Shown: positions 54,042 to 64,000 of the stretch, piece by piece
Layout: every line of letters begins with the position of its first letter
How positions within the stretch are numbered: position 1 is the first letter of the stretch
Made by a program: the position numbers and the translations under genes
The notes under the pieces: generated by a model
The model's database searches: none
The model's input: only the letters and a program-made list of their open reading frames with translations
What the model was told of the DNA's origin: nothing
Source of the DNA: Bedellia somnulentella
Lineage: Eukaryota > Arthropoda > Insecta > Lepidoptera > Bedelliidae
Assembly (NCBI GenBank): GCA_963576735.1
Contig: OY755171.1
Coordinates: forward strand, 15,934,001 to 15,998,000
Direction: 5' to 3'
Length of the DNA: 64,000 nucleotides

Positions 54042-54254
54042 ATGGCTAAAGAGTTTTAAACCTAGAAACTCCTCGCCACATTTGGAATTTGATAGGAGAG
54101 AAGATGGTAGATGTTAAGTATCGCTGATGATGGGTCTCCAACCGCATCATGGCCCAAAAACCACTTTAAAAAGCCCCATTACCCTTAGTCGACTCTTACG
54201 GCACCCGTGGGTAGTAGAGGGTAGTGACATTCTAAGCCGGCACTACACGTCAAA
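54042..54254 (-). repeat. Rep1 copy without tail
   Basis: AACTCCTCGCCACATTTGGAA, GATGGGTCTCCAACCGCATC and head AAGCCGGCACTACACGTCA; the TATG tail is lost. Confidence 0.75.
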
Positions 54255-54872
54255 GTAACTTAGTAGTAGCTTAGTAATAAAAATAAATGTAAAATATGAT
54301 AGCAAAAAAATAAAAGATATAGCAAACCTTTATTACAATAGCTATAAACCCGTATCAGACACAAAATATGTTTTTCCGATACTAAAGGAAAAGCGAAAAA
54401 GTTGTTAGAAACTTTTTAATGGAATAAACTCACAAGCGTTCGCAACAGGCATTATGGAGTTTACGTAAGTTGCCGACGACAAGGGTTGCGTCATAAACTG
54501 TCAACGAGAAAAGTAACTGCCACAACGACTTAGGCAATTAATAAAATCTTTGCATTGTTCAACTTGAGCCAATTGACGAGTGCTTCTCGTCTTTACATCC
54601 CAATATTTCGGCAGTATCATTAATAAAGCTGGAAGAGCTCATTCTCAGATAAGGAGCTCTCTTGGACTGAGAAGAACTGCAATGTTTTTGTTCATGGAAA
54701 TACATTTTCGGTTTGTACAATTTCGCCTGTTAATACCAACATTTCTTTTTTATTTGAGCATACTTACCCAAGAAGTTCAAAGATTAAATTTAATACCACT
54801 ACATATAATACACACATACGATTACACTCAAACCGAGTTCACATTCCATTATAGCTGTATGCAGATGTCTAC
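54255..54872. other. No recognisable feature
   Basis: The 102-codon frame at 54580-54888 has no motif I know. Confidence 0.4.
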
Positions 54873-54990
54873 CATCAACTCAGAATAGCACTACTCCATT
54901 TTTTTAACCGTGAGTGTCGTACAAGGCACTTTAGGGTTCTAAAGATTTTTAAGAAATTATATAGTTAAAGATCCATCAGTAACCGTATGC
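54873..54990 (+). repeat. Rep1 head fragment, diverged
   Basis: AACTCAGAATAGCACTACTCC, ACCGTGAGTGTCGTACAAGG and GATCCATCAGTAACCG. Confidence 0.55.
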
Positions 54991-55213
54991 CTTTTAAGAG
55001 TTTTCTGTTTAAATGTTTATTTCAGATTTTGCGTTTTTGTGATCATAGGTATAGAGAATATAAGAGCAAGAAATTTTCATTGCTTTTGTGCGAAGAAAGT
55101 ATTGCTAAAGGGAATTTTATAGTTCAAGTTGCTCTCGTTACTTGTCGTTGATAGCCCACTAGAATGGTGTTTCTTTAAACAATCCAATATATATATATGT
55201 ATATATATATATA

Positions 55214-55362
55214 TAGAATAGAATCGAATAGAATAACTCTTTATTGTACATCAAACACAAATTTACAAAAATAATAATATGGTCAAACAGTTTACAGTGA
55301 GGTACAATTGGCAGTCCAGACAACCTTTCAGAAGGTGAAATCGATAAATTAATTATATATAT
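55214..55362 (-). repeat. LINE 3' end with TTCTA-type tail
   Basis: AGAATAGAATCGAATAGAAT, TTTATTGTACATCAAAC and GTACAATTGGCAGTCCAGAC. Third copy with 1358 and 34445. Confidence 0.55.
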
Positions 55363-56329
55363 ATATATTAACCGTCAATACCTTATTCTGTGTGGACAGT
55401 CATCATCACTTTCAAATATACTTTTTGAGCGAACTAGCCAAGTATCAAATGTTATTTAGCATTACTTCTGTATTCACTAATACAGTAGGTAATGATACTC
55501 TGGCATATTGCCCGGTGGGGACAGGGACAGACCCGTGCTTCACCTCGTTGTTTTCACCCAGGTGAAGCACGGGGCATAACATAGTACAGTATTTCACCCA
55601 GGTGTAACACGGGGTATTCTCTAGTCCCCGTACTCCAATAAATATTATTTTTGTACAGTCATGATCAATATGCGATGCTCGTTGTCTGAAGTACCTAGTT
55701 AAACATTATCTATCATTATAAAATTCTAGTGAGTTAAATCTTTTGTATTTACATTATGTCTTACGTTAGATTTCTGTGATTTTAATTTGTCGATTTGACT
55801 TATGAATTAAAATAGTTAATTGTAAACAGCTCATTTCGTTGGTTACTGTTCAAAATGGCAAGTGAAAACACTTGTTTTCCTATATACCTAAAAAGGTGGG
55901 ACTGTGATGGTTTACAGTGGTTTTCAGTATTATAAGCATAAGACTCACCCAAATGGAAATCACTTCTGGGTTTCTTCATTCAGGTAAACTTTTACAGTTT
56001 TATTTCTTCTGGTTATTGTTAGGTTTTTAAAGGCTTACACCTACTCATAAGTATTATCTTGTTTATCATATATTTGATATTACTTTTTACTTCAGAATGA
56101 CCAGATCCTCAAGAAAGTGGAGCATACGACAAAGTCTGGCAATGTATCTACCTAGGTACATATAATATTAATTTCAAATATTATAACAAATTGAAAATCG
56201 TTCACTAAAGAAAAGTTTAAGATAAAATAAAAATTTGACAACTTTTAGCTCCGTCGTTGTCATAAAAATAACAAAATATAAACAATAAAATAAACCAGAG
56301 CAATACAAATATTATCTTCTTCTTGGCAA
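55363..56329. other. Unassigned, one hairpin
   Basis: A 13-bp perfect stem CCCGTGCTTCACC (55532-55544) with its complement at 55561-55573, then a second TTTCACCCAGGTG direct copy near 55590. No gene. Confidence 0.45.
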
Positions 56330-58654
56330 TCAAGATGGGACGGTGCTAGTAAGGGTTTGTTTTACAAATCTGTTCAACCAACAATTCCTAGTAAAGCCTG
56401 GTTATAGATAGTATGGAGGTGGCTTTCTCTTGTCTATGTGATCCGGAGGATCTTACTAACCAAATAACAATAAATAATACGGACTTGACACTTGTTTCCC
56501 AGAATGTTAGAAGTATATATCATAATTATGATGATTTTATCACAACTCTATCTAATTTTAGATTTGAAACGGATATAATTATTCTTACAGAATGTAGACT
56601 AAATAATAACAAACCACTACCACATTTACAAGGATACGACATTTACCATACGACCATTCATCAAAAACAAAACGATGGCGTAGTTATTTATATTAAGACC
56701 ACATTAAAACACAAAGTAAGAGAAGTAAAACTTACACACGCATCTTGTTTACAAGTTGATACGTTAGACACTTCGATTTTGGGTATTTATAGATCCCCAT
56801 CCAATAAAAATGCAGAATCATTTATTAATTCTTTGCAACAACATATTACTTCTCTTACAGCTAAAAATCTAGTTATCTCTGGTGATATAAATATTAATAT
56901 ACGACTTAAAGTTGAGGAACCTACATATGAACGCAATAACCGTATGTTATATTTAAATATGTTATCTGGATTTGGAATACTTGCAGGTCATACTATTAAA
57001 ACAAATGATAAAAACTGTTTAGATCACATGATGATCAAACTGAATAGATCAAAATACCTAGCCTCGATAGCTGTACTGGAAACAAGTATAACAGATCATA
57101 AAACAGTTTTTCTTGTTATTTCTAAAATAAAACACCGTCCTCGTAACTATGCAATTAGGATAAAAACTGATTTCGAACATGATTTACAATGTTTAAAAGA
57201 CAGCAATATCGAAGAATTACTGTACTCTGAAAACCCGGATATTATTATTGAACGCCTAATGCATAAAATCACCTCCAGTCTTGAAGAAAGTACCACTACC
57301 AGCAAAGTACCTCGATGTAAAAGAATCATTAAGCCCTGGATTACTCCTGGCATACTTAAATGTATAAATAACCGAAATAAACTACAAAAAAAATTCAAAA
57401 AAAATCCTGAAAGTGACATAAATAGAATAACTTATACAAGATATAGAAACTACTGCAATAACTTAATTAAAAAAATAAAAAGAACCTTTGAAAGAGATCT
57501 ACTGTTAAAATCGTTAAACAATAATAAAACCCTGTGGAAATCAATTAAAAGTATTACATACACTAGCGAAATCAATAAACAACCGTCTGAACTACTAAAT
57601 ATAAAATCAACAAACAATGAATCAGTTAATTGCGTAAACAAACATTTTGCCAATGTAGGTAAAACATTAGCCGAAAAATTTAATAATAATAAAACTGATG
57701 CGCAGCTTGCCGATAGCCTAAATAACACTCCACTCTAATCTAATAGCTTAGTCTTAATGCCGACGAATTGTGAGGAAGTTCATAGTGTGCTAATGAGCCT
57801 CAAAACCGAGAGCGCACCCGGATGGGATAAAATACCCATATCTTTCTTAAAGCTGGCAAAGACTGAATTAGTCCCAATCTTAACACATTTTACAAATGTA
57901 TGCTTCTCAAAAGGTGTCTTTCCACGCTCATTAAAGAAGTCCATTATTACGCCAGTGCATAAGAAGGGTGACAGGGACGATGTCAGTAATTACCGCCCTA
58001 TGTCGGTCTTACCTGCCATCTCCAAACTGGTAGAGAAGTTAGTAAATATAAGATTATTAAACTATTTGTACAAATATGAAATTCTTTCTCCTAACCAATT
58101 TGGCTTCAGGCGTAATAAGTCAACTGATGACGCAGTAATAGGATTGAGTACCTTGGTGTCGCAGTCACTTGACAAGGGAGAAAAATGTATCTCGGTATTC
58201 CTTGATCTGAAAAATGCCTTCGATACCGTCTCTGTCCCCATTCTTGTACGTAAACTGGAAAGACTAGGAGTAAGGGGAATAGCACTTGATCTAGTTAAAG
58301 ACTATGTTAGTAATAGACAACAAGCAGTAAAAATAAACAATATTATTAGTGATTTTCAAGAAATAACATACGGTGTGCCCTAGGGTAGTGTTCTAGGCCC
58401 CACACTTTTTCTGACTTATATCAATGACATGTGTAATAAGAATATTAAAAATGGAAAAATATTTACATATGCAGATGACACAGCAATTGTTTTTACTGGC
58501 TCCACATGGAGCGAAGTTCAATCTAATACAGAAAGAGGACTGAGGGAGGTGGCACGATGGCTAAGTGATAACCTTTTAACACTCAAAACTTTAAAATCCA
58601 ACTACATTTGTTTTGGCATTGATAAAAGAAACCAACCTGGTGACGATTTTCATA

Positions 58655-59855
58655 ATAGGTCTTTACCTATGAAATTGCCGTTCTGCAGTACTGGCCATTT
58701 CAAATCAAAATAATTTTTGTTTGACTAAGAATTCTAATTTCAAATTAATTTTATTTTAAAAATATGGATTTCTTTTTCCAAAAGTAGTCATTTGTTTATT
58801 GATTAGTGTTATTTTTTTATCGCATTTCAATCTTTTTCGTCATCATGGATACGTTAAAAATTCGAGTAATTATGGAATATGAGTACCGTCGTGGCAGCAA
58901 CGCGGCACAAGCGGCACGCAACATCAATGACGTTTACGGAGCTAACACTACAAACCAACGCACCGCCTGTTATTGGTTTGCTCGCTTCCGTTCTGGAAAT
59001 TTTGACCTGAAAAATGAACCTCGTGGTCGTCCGAAGACTTTGGTCGACAATGACAAATTAAAGGCGATTGTGGAAGCTGATGATACACAATCTACGGCGG
59101 AATTAGCAGCAGCTTTCGACGTTAGCGTCAAAACAATATTGGTCCATTTGCGTCAAATTGGCAAGGTAAAAAAGCTTGACAAATGGGTGCCCCACGAACT
59201 CAATGATCGCCAGCGCGACGTACGCGTCGAGACGTGCCTTGCACTGCTCAACAGACACACAAATGAAGAAATTTTGAACCGCATTGTTACCTGCGACGAA
59301 AAATGGATTCTGTTTGACAACCGCAAGTGCTCAGCAAGTTGGTTGGATCCTGGTTCAGCACCTAAACAGTGCCCTAAACGAAAACTTACCCCTAGAAAAG
59401 TTATGGTCACTGTTTGGTGGTCTAGCGCCGGTGTGATTCATCACAGCTTCTTACCAAACGGGGTGAGCATTACTGCAGATGTGTACTGTGAAGAACTGAA
59501 CACAATGATGGAGAAGCTGGCACATCTCCAACCAGCATTGGGTTGGAAGCTCTCCATCATCCACCGTACTCACCAGACCTTGCGCCTACAGACTTCTACT
59601 TTTTCCAGAATTTGTTTAACTTCTTGGCGGAAAAACATTTAATACCCGAGAGGCAGTACAAAATGCCTTTAAAGAATTTGTTGCCTCCCGTCCAGCTGAT
59701 TTCTTCAAGAAGGGCATCAATAAACTGCCACTGTGTTGGCAAAGATGCATTGATTGCATGGGTGATTACTTCGATTAATACAATTAAAAAATACAAGAAA
59801 AAATTTCGTTTATTTTGTTTTATACAAAACGGCAATCGCGTAGGTAAAGACCTAA
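58655..59855 (+). mobile_element. Mariner transposon (1201 bp) inside LINE ORF2
   Basis: Ends ATAGGTCTTTACCTATG at left and, on the opposite strand, TTAGGTCTTTACCTACG at right, both continuing into TTGCCGTT. TA lies on both sides (58653-58654 and 59856-59857). Element plus duplication is 1203 bp, a multiple of three. The TIRs are well kept; the transposase is damaged. Confidence 0.9.
58845..59778 (+). pseudogene. Mariner transposase (internal deletion and frameshift)
   Basis: Start ATG at 58845 (MDTLKIRVIMEYEYRRG); an upstream in-frame extension is not needed. The N-terminal DNA-binding part has RTACYWFARFRSGNFDL, GRPKTLVDN and STAELAAAF with KTILVHLRQIGKV. The linker motif WVPHEL is intact. 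The catalytic part has VTCDEKWI (first Asp). The frame then breaks after LQPALG near 59540 and resumes in another frame at HHPPYSPDLAPTDFYFF (third Asp). About 80 bp with the HDN second-Asp motif are missing. A one-base loss near AAACATTTAATACC shifts the frame again, and the protein would end GDYFD at 59778. It is therefore non-autonomous. It resembles the cecropia-type mariners of insects. Confidence 0.88.
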
Positions 59856-60587
59856 TATAATAATACACAATTGTGTCAGTGATCCCACAATTTCTAACAC
59901 ATCATGTAATTGTTCTAGAATTGAAAGAGTGAAAGAAGTCGAATACTTGGGTGTTGTGTTGGACCAGAGGTTATCCTGGTATTCTCATCTAGAGCATGTC
60001 ATTAACAGGGTAAGAAAACTATCCTGGGTATTCAAGTCATTGCGTTACGTGGTACCTAGAGTACATGATTCCACAAATAACATCTTGAATTATATTTACA
60101 CTTCCCTGGTGCAATCTGTGTTGGTGTATTGCATAACAGTTTGGGGTGGTTGTACCAAAACGTATCTAATAGACTTGGAGAGAGCGCAGAGATCTTTAAT
60201 TAAAATAATGTATTTTAAAACTAGTATGTTCTCAACCACATCTCTTTATAAGGAATGCGAACTTCTCTAAATAAGGCAATTATATATCTTAACTTGTTGC
60301 CTAAAAAAGCATAAATCAATAGCTTATATTGAATCAAACAATTCTCGTAGAAGGAAAGATATTGTTGTAACTATCCCTAGAACGAAAACCAGCTTTGCAC
60401 AAAGGCAATATTACGTAAGATCATCAATGCTATACAATAGGATTAATAGAGATCTAAACATTTATGATAAATTATATTATGAATCCAAAGTGACTATAAC
60501 TAAATGGCTTAAACTAAAAACTTATAACGAAACAGAGGCTATACTAGAAATAATAACTTAAATATGAATACTTTATGAATATATAAC

Positions 60588-60722
60588 ACACGCACGCGCA
60601 CACACACGCACGTGCACACACACACACACGCGCACACACACACACACGCCCACACACACGCACATACACATGAACACACATGCATACACTCAAACACACA
60701 CATACACACACACACACTTACA
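60588..60722. repeat. CA-rich microsatellite in the LINE 3' UTR
   Basis: Long imperfect CACACA/CGCACA run directly after the LINE stop codon. Confidence 0.9.
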
Positions 60723-61010
60723 ATCGTTTGTTACCTACCTTTATATAATATAATAATAGTAGCTTTCTGTATTAACTAACCTAGGCATAAGGAAGATAAA
60801 ATAGTTTAATTTTAGTTTTGATTGTGATTTTGATTTTAATTTTAATTTAAGTTATGTAATGATTTTTCATTTTAATTATTTTCTTTATTTCATGTATTCT
60901 ATTGAAGAGCGGGGTTTTCTAACACAGGCTTTAAGCTTAAAAGAAGACCCCAACCAATTGTTTACAAATACTTGTTTTTATCAAATAAAGAAATTTTGAA
61001 TTTTGAATAA

Positions 61011-62154
61011 AAATGTTGCCGATTGAAAAACTTTTCACGAATTTGTGACCTCAAATGAAATTATTACGATATTATTCTAAAAAAACCTATGATTCTCGAT
61101 ATTTTATTAATAAACTGCAAAAACGAATGTCTTTGAAATAACATTGAAGGTCAAACACTGTTACGGTTTTTTTATAAAATAACAGTCATCTTAGCTTTAT
61201 TTCATTTGATTTCAAGAAAATATTGTTTAAAAACATAATATCTCGAAATGGTTTTGTAATCAGCATCACTTTTATAAAACTTTGCATACCGAATTGTTAA
61301 AATGTAGACCGCAACACATTTCATCACTATGAGCGATTTAATTCCTCTTTCAGAGGTTGCGTGAATTTTGGAACATTTGGAAAATATGCCACCGGTGTTA
61401 CTATACAGAGTGAAAAAGTGTGGAGTGGTGAGCAATATAATTATTTCTGATTGCATTCTTTGCTATCATAGAATGATTAATTCACAATGTATTGCCCTGA
61501 AAGAATATAAATAATTTTGGTGGAGGTCACAAGAGGTACGATTGTTGTTAATTATTAATAATAAAAAAATTAATTGGACGGTGTGGCTGAAGACCCATAA
61601 CGAAATATCCTTTAATTTTAAAAATTTGCTCTATTGATAACTTTGACAAAATACATTTGTGTGGTTTCCCGTTTCAATTCAATTCGCAAGGTTGTGGTGA
61701 CCTGAAATGTGATGTGAAAACCCATTGCAAAATAATTTGCTTTTTGTCCATTATTTTCCTTAAAATTTTCTTGTTTAGTAATTTAAATTCACATTTTGGT
61801 AATAAATCGACTGATGTTAGATGTGGAATGCATAATTTAAATTAAAGGAAGTTATTAGTATGACATGAAACTAATAGGAAATTTATAAAATAATCTACAT
61901 TTGTTTTTAGATCATAGTTGCACGTGTCGTAAACTGCGTTTTACGCTCATATTGGTCATTTGCACCATTTACAGCAAAATGTGAACAATTTTAGATATTG
62001 TGTTTTCAGAATTGTGAATGGTAAAATTAAACGTTTTAGAAATATTTTATGGTGTATGTTACAGAATGCAATGGCATTAAAAATATTTTAATAGACTGAC
62101 TAGTTTGCAAATTTTAACACGAATGCATTCATATTTTTGCACCATCAAATTAGG
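61011..62154. other. No recognisable feature
   Basis: AT-rich; open frames at 61202-61456 and 61657-61845 carry no known motif. Confidence 0.4.
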
Positions 62155-62290
62155 ACAGACAGATACTATCGATTGCGATTTTACATAATCATGAAAATAC
62201 CTTTTCCAATTTAATATACATTCATCAATCTTTTCATACAAGTTATTTTATACTTCAAACTTATGACGCCTACGCTTGTCTGTTTTAAGT
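62155..62290 (-). repeat. LINE-S 3' region, diverged
   Basis: GACAGACAGATACTATCGATTGCG then ATCAATCTTTTCATAC and ATACTTCAAACTTATGACGCC resemble 28155-28245 in order. The tail is lost. Confidence 0.5.
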
Positions 62291-62359
62291 TACGCCATTA
62301 TAGTTGATCAACTTTTGAAGCTGCAACAAAATCAGGAATTGAAATCATTTTACAATTCA

Positions 62360-62596
62360 AGTGTCGGCTAAGAATAGCACTGCCTCATTTCTTTCCGTAG
62401 GTGTTCATAAGAGGCGGTATTGGGGCTTTTTAAGTGATTTTTGTGCGATGTGGGTGGAGACCCATCACCAAAATCTTTGTTTTAAAATCTTCTCACTCAA
62501 CTTCCAAAAGCGGCTGAAGAATATCTTGTTCTGAATTTCGGGTTAACCCTTCTAGGAACTTATAGCCGTGAGTATATGTATGTATGTATGTATGTC
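62360..62596 (+). repeat. Rep1 copy, near full length
   Basis: Head AAGTGTCGGCTAAGAATAGC, body GTGGAGACCCATCACC, end TATAGCCGTGAGTATATG with several TATG units. Confidence 0.85.
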
Positions 62597-62815
62597 ATAA
62601 ATGAAATAATTGGATATTCTTATAAATCTTAATTATAATTTAATAGCCCTTTGGGCACTGTAATCATTTCCTCAATTATAGGAGGTAATTTACTGAATAG
62701 GTCCAATCCATGGTGAAGCTTAAAGACCCTTTCGGAAAAGTTCTTTTTATTTCAAGGTTCGTATTGTTCTTGTGAGTATGGGCTTTGCGGTGACCAATTA
62801 ACTTTTTTTGACGTC

Positions 62816-63316
62816 TGTTGTCGGTAAAAAATACATTTATTCATCTTTTCTTGTGATGGTGTTCCTTCGCGAGGTTCGACATACGGATTAATATGTAACG
62901 CAATAATATAGTTGATGGATAGCAGGCTGTTTGTGCGCCTGCTGCTCGATCACGTACTCGATCAGCCTCGTGGTGGCGTCTCAAGTCGAAGGTGGTGGAG
63001 TTGTAGTAGAAATAATACGGCAACTTGCTGTTACTTAGATTTACTGTTAGATGTACTATTTATAATTATATATAATATATTTTAAGTTATATGGACTCTA
63101 TACAGTATGAATTATGAATAAAATGACTCTGAACAATCTAATCGTCTTCTTGTCTTGAATTTCTTGAAAATGTAAAAGAAAAGATGCAGCAGGCATCTCG
63201 GTTTTATACGCGAAGCTGTTTGTCTCCTTTCTGATGGCGCTTGACGTGACTGACGCGCCTCTGGATTGTTTGTGTTTTGAGCCCGTTAAAGCACTTGGAT
63301 CCAAGTGTCTTTAACA
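62816..63316 (-). repeat. LTR of BEL/Pao element (3' LTR)
   Basis: On the minus strand it starts TGTTAAAGACACTTGG, 27 bases after the pol stop codon, and appears to end ACCGACAACA (62816), giving TG...CA ends and about 501 bp. A TATA-like GTATAAAACC lies at about 63201-63210 and an AATAAA at about 62836-62841. The 16-base palindrome CACTTGGATCCAAGTG sits at its start. Just before the LTR the coding strand has a C-run (GGCCCCCC) and no clear purine tract. The end at 62816 is an estimate. Confidence 0.65.
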
Positions 63317-63343
63317 TACTGGGGGGCCATTGAAGACGAGTCT

Positions 63344-64000
63344 TCAATCTTCTTCTACAAGTAGGCACAAGCGATTTATGGCTCGCCTTACTGTCGATTG
63401 CATGGTCTTGATATCGGCCACTCTCGGGACACCATCTGCTCCTGGATATAGTTTAGTGACTCGCCCTCTTCGCCATAACAGAGGTGGAGAGTTATCTTCG
63501 CTTATTAGGACAAGATCACCCATGCGCAAGTCTCTACATCTTACTCGCCATTGAGTTCGCTGTTGTAGCTCTGATAAATATTCCCTGTGCCATCTCCTCC
63601 AAAATGTTTGCCGTAGCTGCTCCAACAGTTGAAAGCGATCCAATCTCTTCGTCGGTAAGTCTGCCAGATCCGGTGATGGAAGAGCCGTGAGTGACCTGCC
63701 GAGGAGAAAGTGTCCCGGTGTGAGAACTGCCAAATCATTTGGGGAGGAGGAAAGGGGAGCGATGGGTCTACTGTTGAGGATAGCCTCAACCTGGGCAAAA
63801 AGAGAAGATAATTCCTCGAATGTGAGGTGGGTGTTACCCATGATGCGTTTAATGTGAAACTTAGCAAGCTTAATGCCAGCTTCCGCGCTTCCGTTGAAAT
63901 TAGGGGCGTAAACCGGGCAAAATCTAAAGTTAATATTTTGAACATTAGCAAACTGCACAAATGAGTCTTTATTGTCGTTAAAAAATGAATTTATTTCCTT
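63344..64000 (-). CDS. BEL/Pao retrotransposon pol, integrase C-terminal part (partial)
   Basis: The frame is open from the window edge (64000) to TGA at 63344-63346, about 218 codons; the start lies outside. It covers the end of the integrase core, PNFNGSAEAGIKLAK, whose Glu is in the position of the third residue of the DDE triad. VEAILNSRP and the C-terminal domain typical of BEL/Pao pol follow: TPGHFLLGR, FWRRWHREYLSELQQR, GDLVLISED, PPLLWRRGRV, LYPGADG, RRAINRLCLL. Integrase inserts the reverse-transcribed copy into the genome. No stop or shift is present in the visible part, so the element may be young or intact; the rest must be checked beyond the window. The plus-strand open frames here are antisense. 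Confidence 0.9.
   Translation of the reverse strand, partial: KEINSFFNDNKDSFVQFANVQNINFRFCPVYAPNFNGSAEAGIKLAKFHIKRIMGNTHLTFEELSSLFAQVEAILNSRPIAPLSSSPNDLAVLTPGHFLLGRSLTALPSPDLADLPTKRLDRFQLLEQLRQTFWRRWHREYLSELQQRTQWRVRCRDLRMGDLVLISEDNSPPLLWRRGRVTKLYPGADGVPRVADIKTMQSTVRRAINRLCLLVEED

Larger units (their letters stand above)
56413..60561 (+). pseudogene. LINE ORF2: endonuclease plus reverse transcriptase, three stops, split by mariner
   Basis: One frame serves the whole protein once the mariner at 58655-59855 and one TA are skipped. The AP-endonuclease-like part spans residues 25-235: VSQN (N31), LTEC (E60), YRSP (Y126), GDININ (D158), CLDHMM and TDHKTV (D228, H229). The reverse transcriptase part shows APGWDKIP, ITPVHKKGD, NYRPMSVLP, NQFGFRRNKST, FLDLKNAFD and TYADDTAIVF, so the catalytic Asp residues are kept. 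The C-terminal part after the mariner has EVEYLGVVLD and YCITVWGG and continues to 60561. In-frame stops are TAA at 57736-57738, TAG at 58381-58383 (inside the GVP-G-SVLGP motif, where Q is expected) and TAA at 60268-60270. No frameshift outside the insertion is seen, so decay is by few point changes. Clade: CR1/jockey group, not resolved further. Confidence 0.85.
56340..61010 (+). mobile_element. Near-complete CR1/jockey-type LINE with mariner insertion
   Basis: The coding region 56413-60561 is followed by a CA-microsatellite-bearing 3' UTR. The end is AATAAAGAAATTTTGAATTTTGAA, i.e. short ATTTTGA units instead of poly(A), a CR1-like terminus. No ORF1 is visible upstream of 56413, so the copy may be 5'-truncated or the family may lack it. 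The left limit is approximate. Confidence 0.8.

Noticed and set aside
59153..59410. 85-codon minus-strand frame
   Set aside because: Exact antisense of the mariner transposase.

Overview
This AT-rich window looks like intergenic or intronic DNA of a lepidopteran (moth or butterfly) genome. The evidence is indirect: mariner, BEL/Pao, Helitron, RTE and CR1/jockey remnants occur together, there are three families of short interspersed repeats of the kind abundant in Lepidoptera, and many copies end in a TATG microsatellite. I found no convincing host gene, real tRNA gene, rRNA or CRISPR array. Nearly everything recognisable is a transposable element or its debris.

Layout. 1-3.5 kb holds short repeats, including a Rep1 copy split by a TTA-flanked MITE. 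3.7-4.2 kb is the C-terminal end of an RTE-like LINE. 7.0-7.6 kb is a miniature LTR element (two 188-bp LTRs, PBS, only the last 54 integrase-ORF codons). 8.5-8.9 kb is a 450-bp foldback and 9.5-10.7 kb a decayed mariner with TIRs. 11.7-13.1 kb is a CR1/jockey-like LINE end, with a nearly identical shorter copy inverted at 48.6-49.3 kb. 15-31 kb is mostly SINE and LINE-end fragments. 31.1-33.6 kb is dense: a minisatellite, a Helitron remnant with an inserted MITE, and a 157-bp inverted repeat that is almost perfect. 34-55 kb is more repeats, including a TTAA-flanked composite MITE at 44.5 kb and a SINE-in-SINE insertion at 41.3 kb. 56.4-61.0 kb is an almost complete CR1/jockey-type LINE ORF (endonuclease plus reverse transcriptase) split by a 1.2-kb mariner. 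62.8-64 kb is the 3' end of a BEL/Pao retrotransposon on the minus strand, running off the window.

Names used below: Rep1 = about 243-bp SINE-like repeat, 5' TGCCGTGTAG, 3' GTGAGTATATG plus TATG units. Rep2 = about 345-bp tRNA-derived SINE. Rep3 = SINE with a tRNA-Ser/Leu-like head. LINE-S = LINE whose protein ends near SIVSAYPNGK and whose 3' end also carries TATG units.

The most useful biological idea is that Rep1, Rep2 and LINE-S share a 30-45 base 3' segment containing a CCCC-loop-GGGG hairpin. That suggests both SINEs are mobilised by the LINE-S group through a common 3' recognition structure. Several nested insertions also give exact boundaries and target duplications, so element ends can be defined from this window alone.
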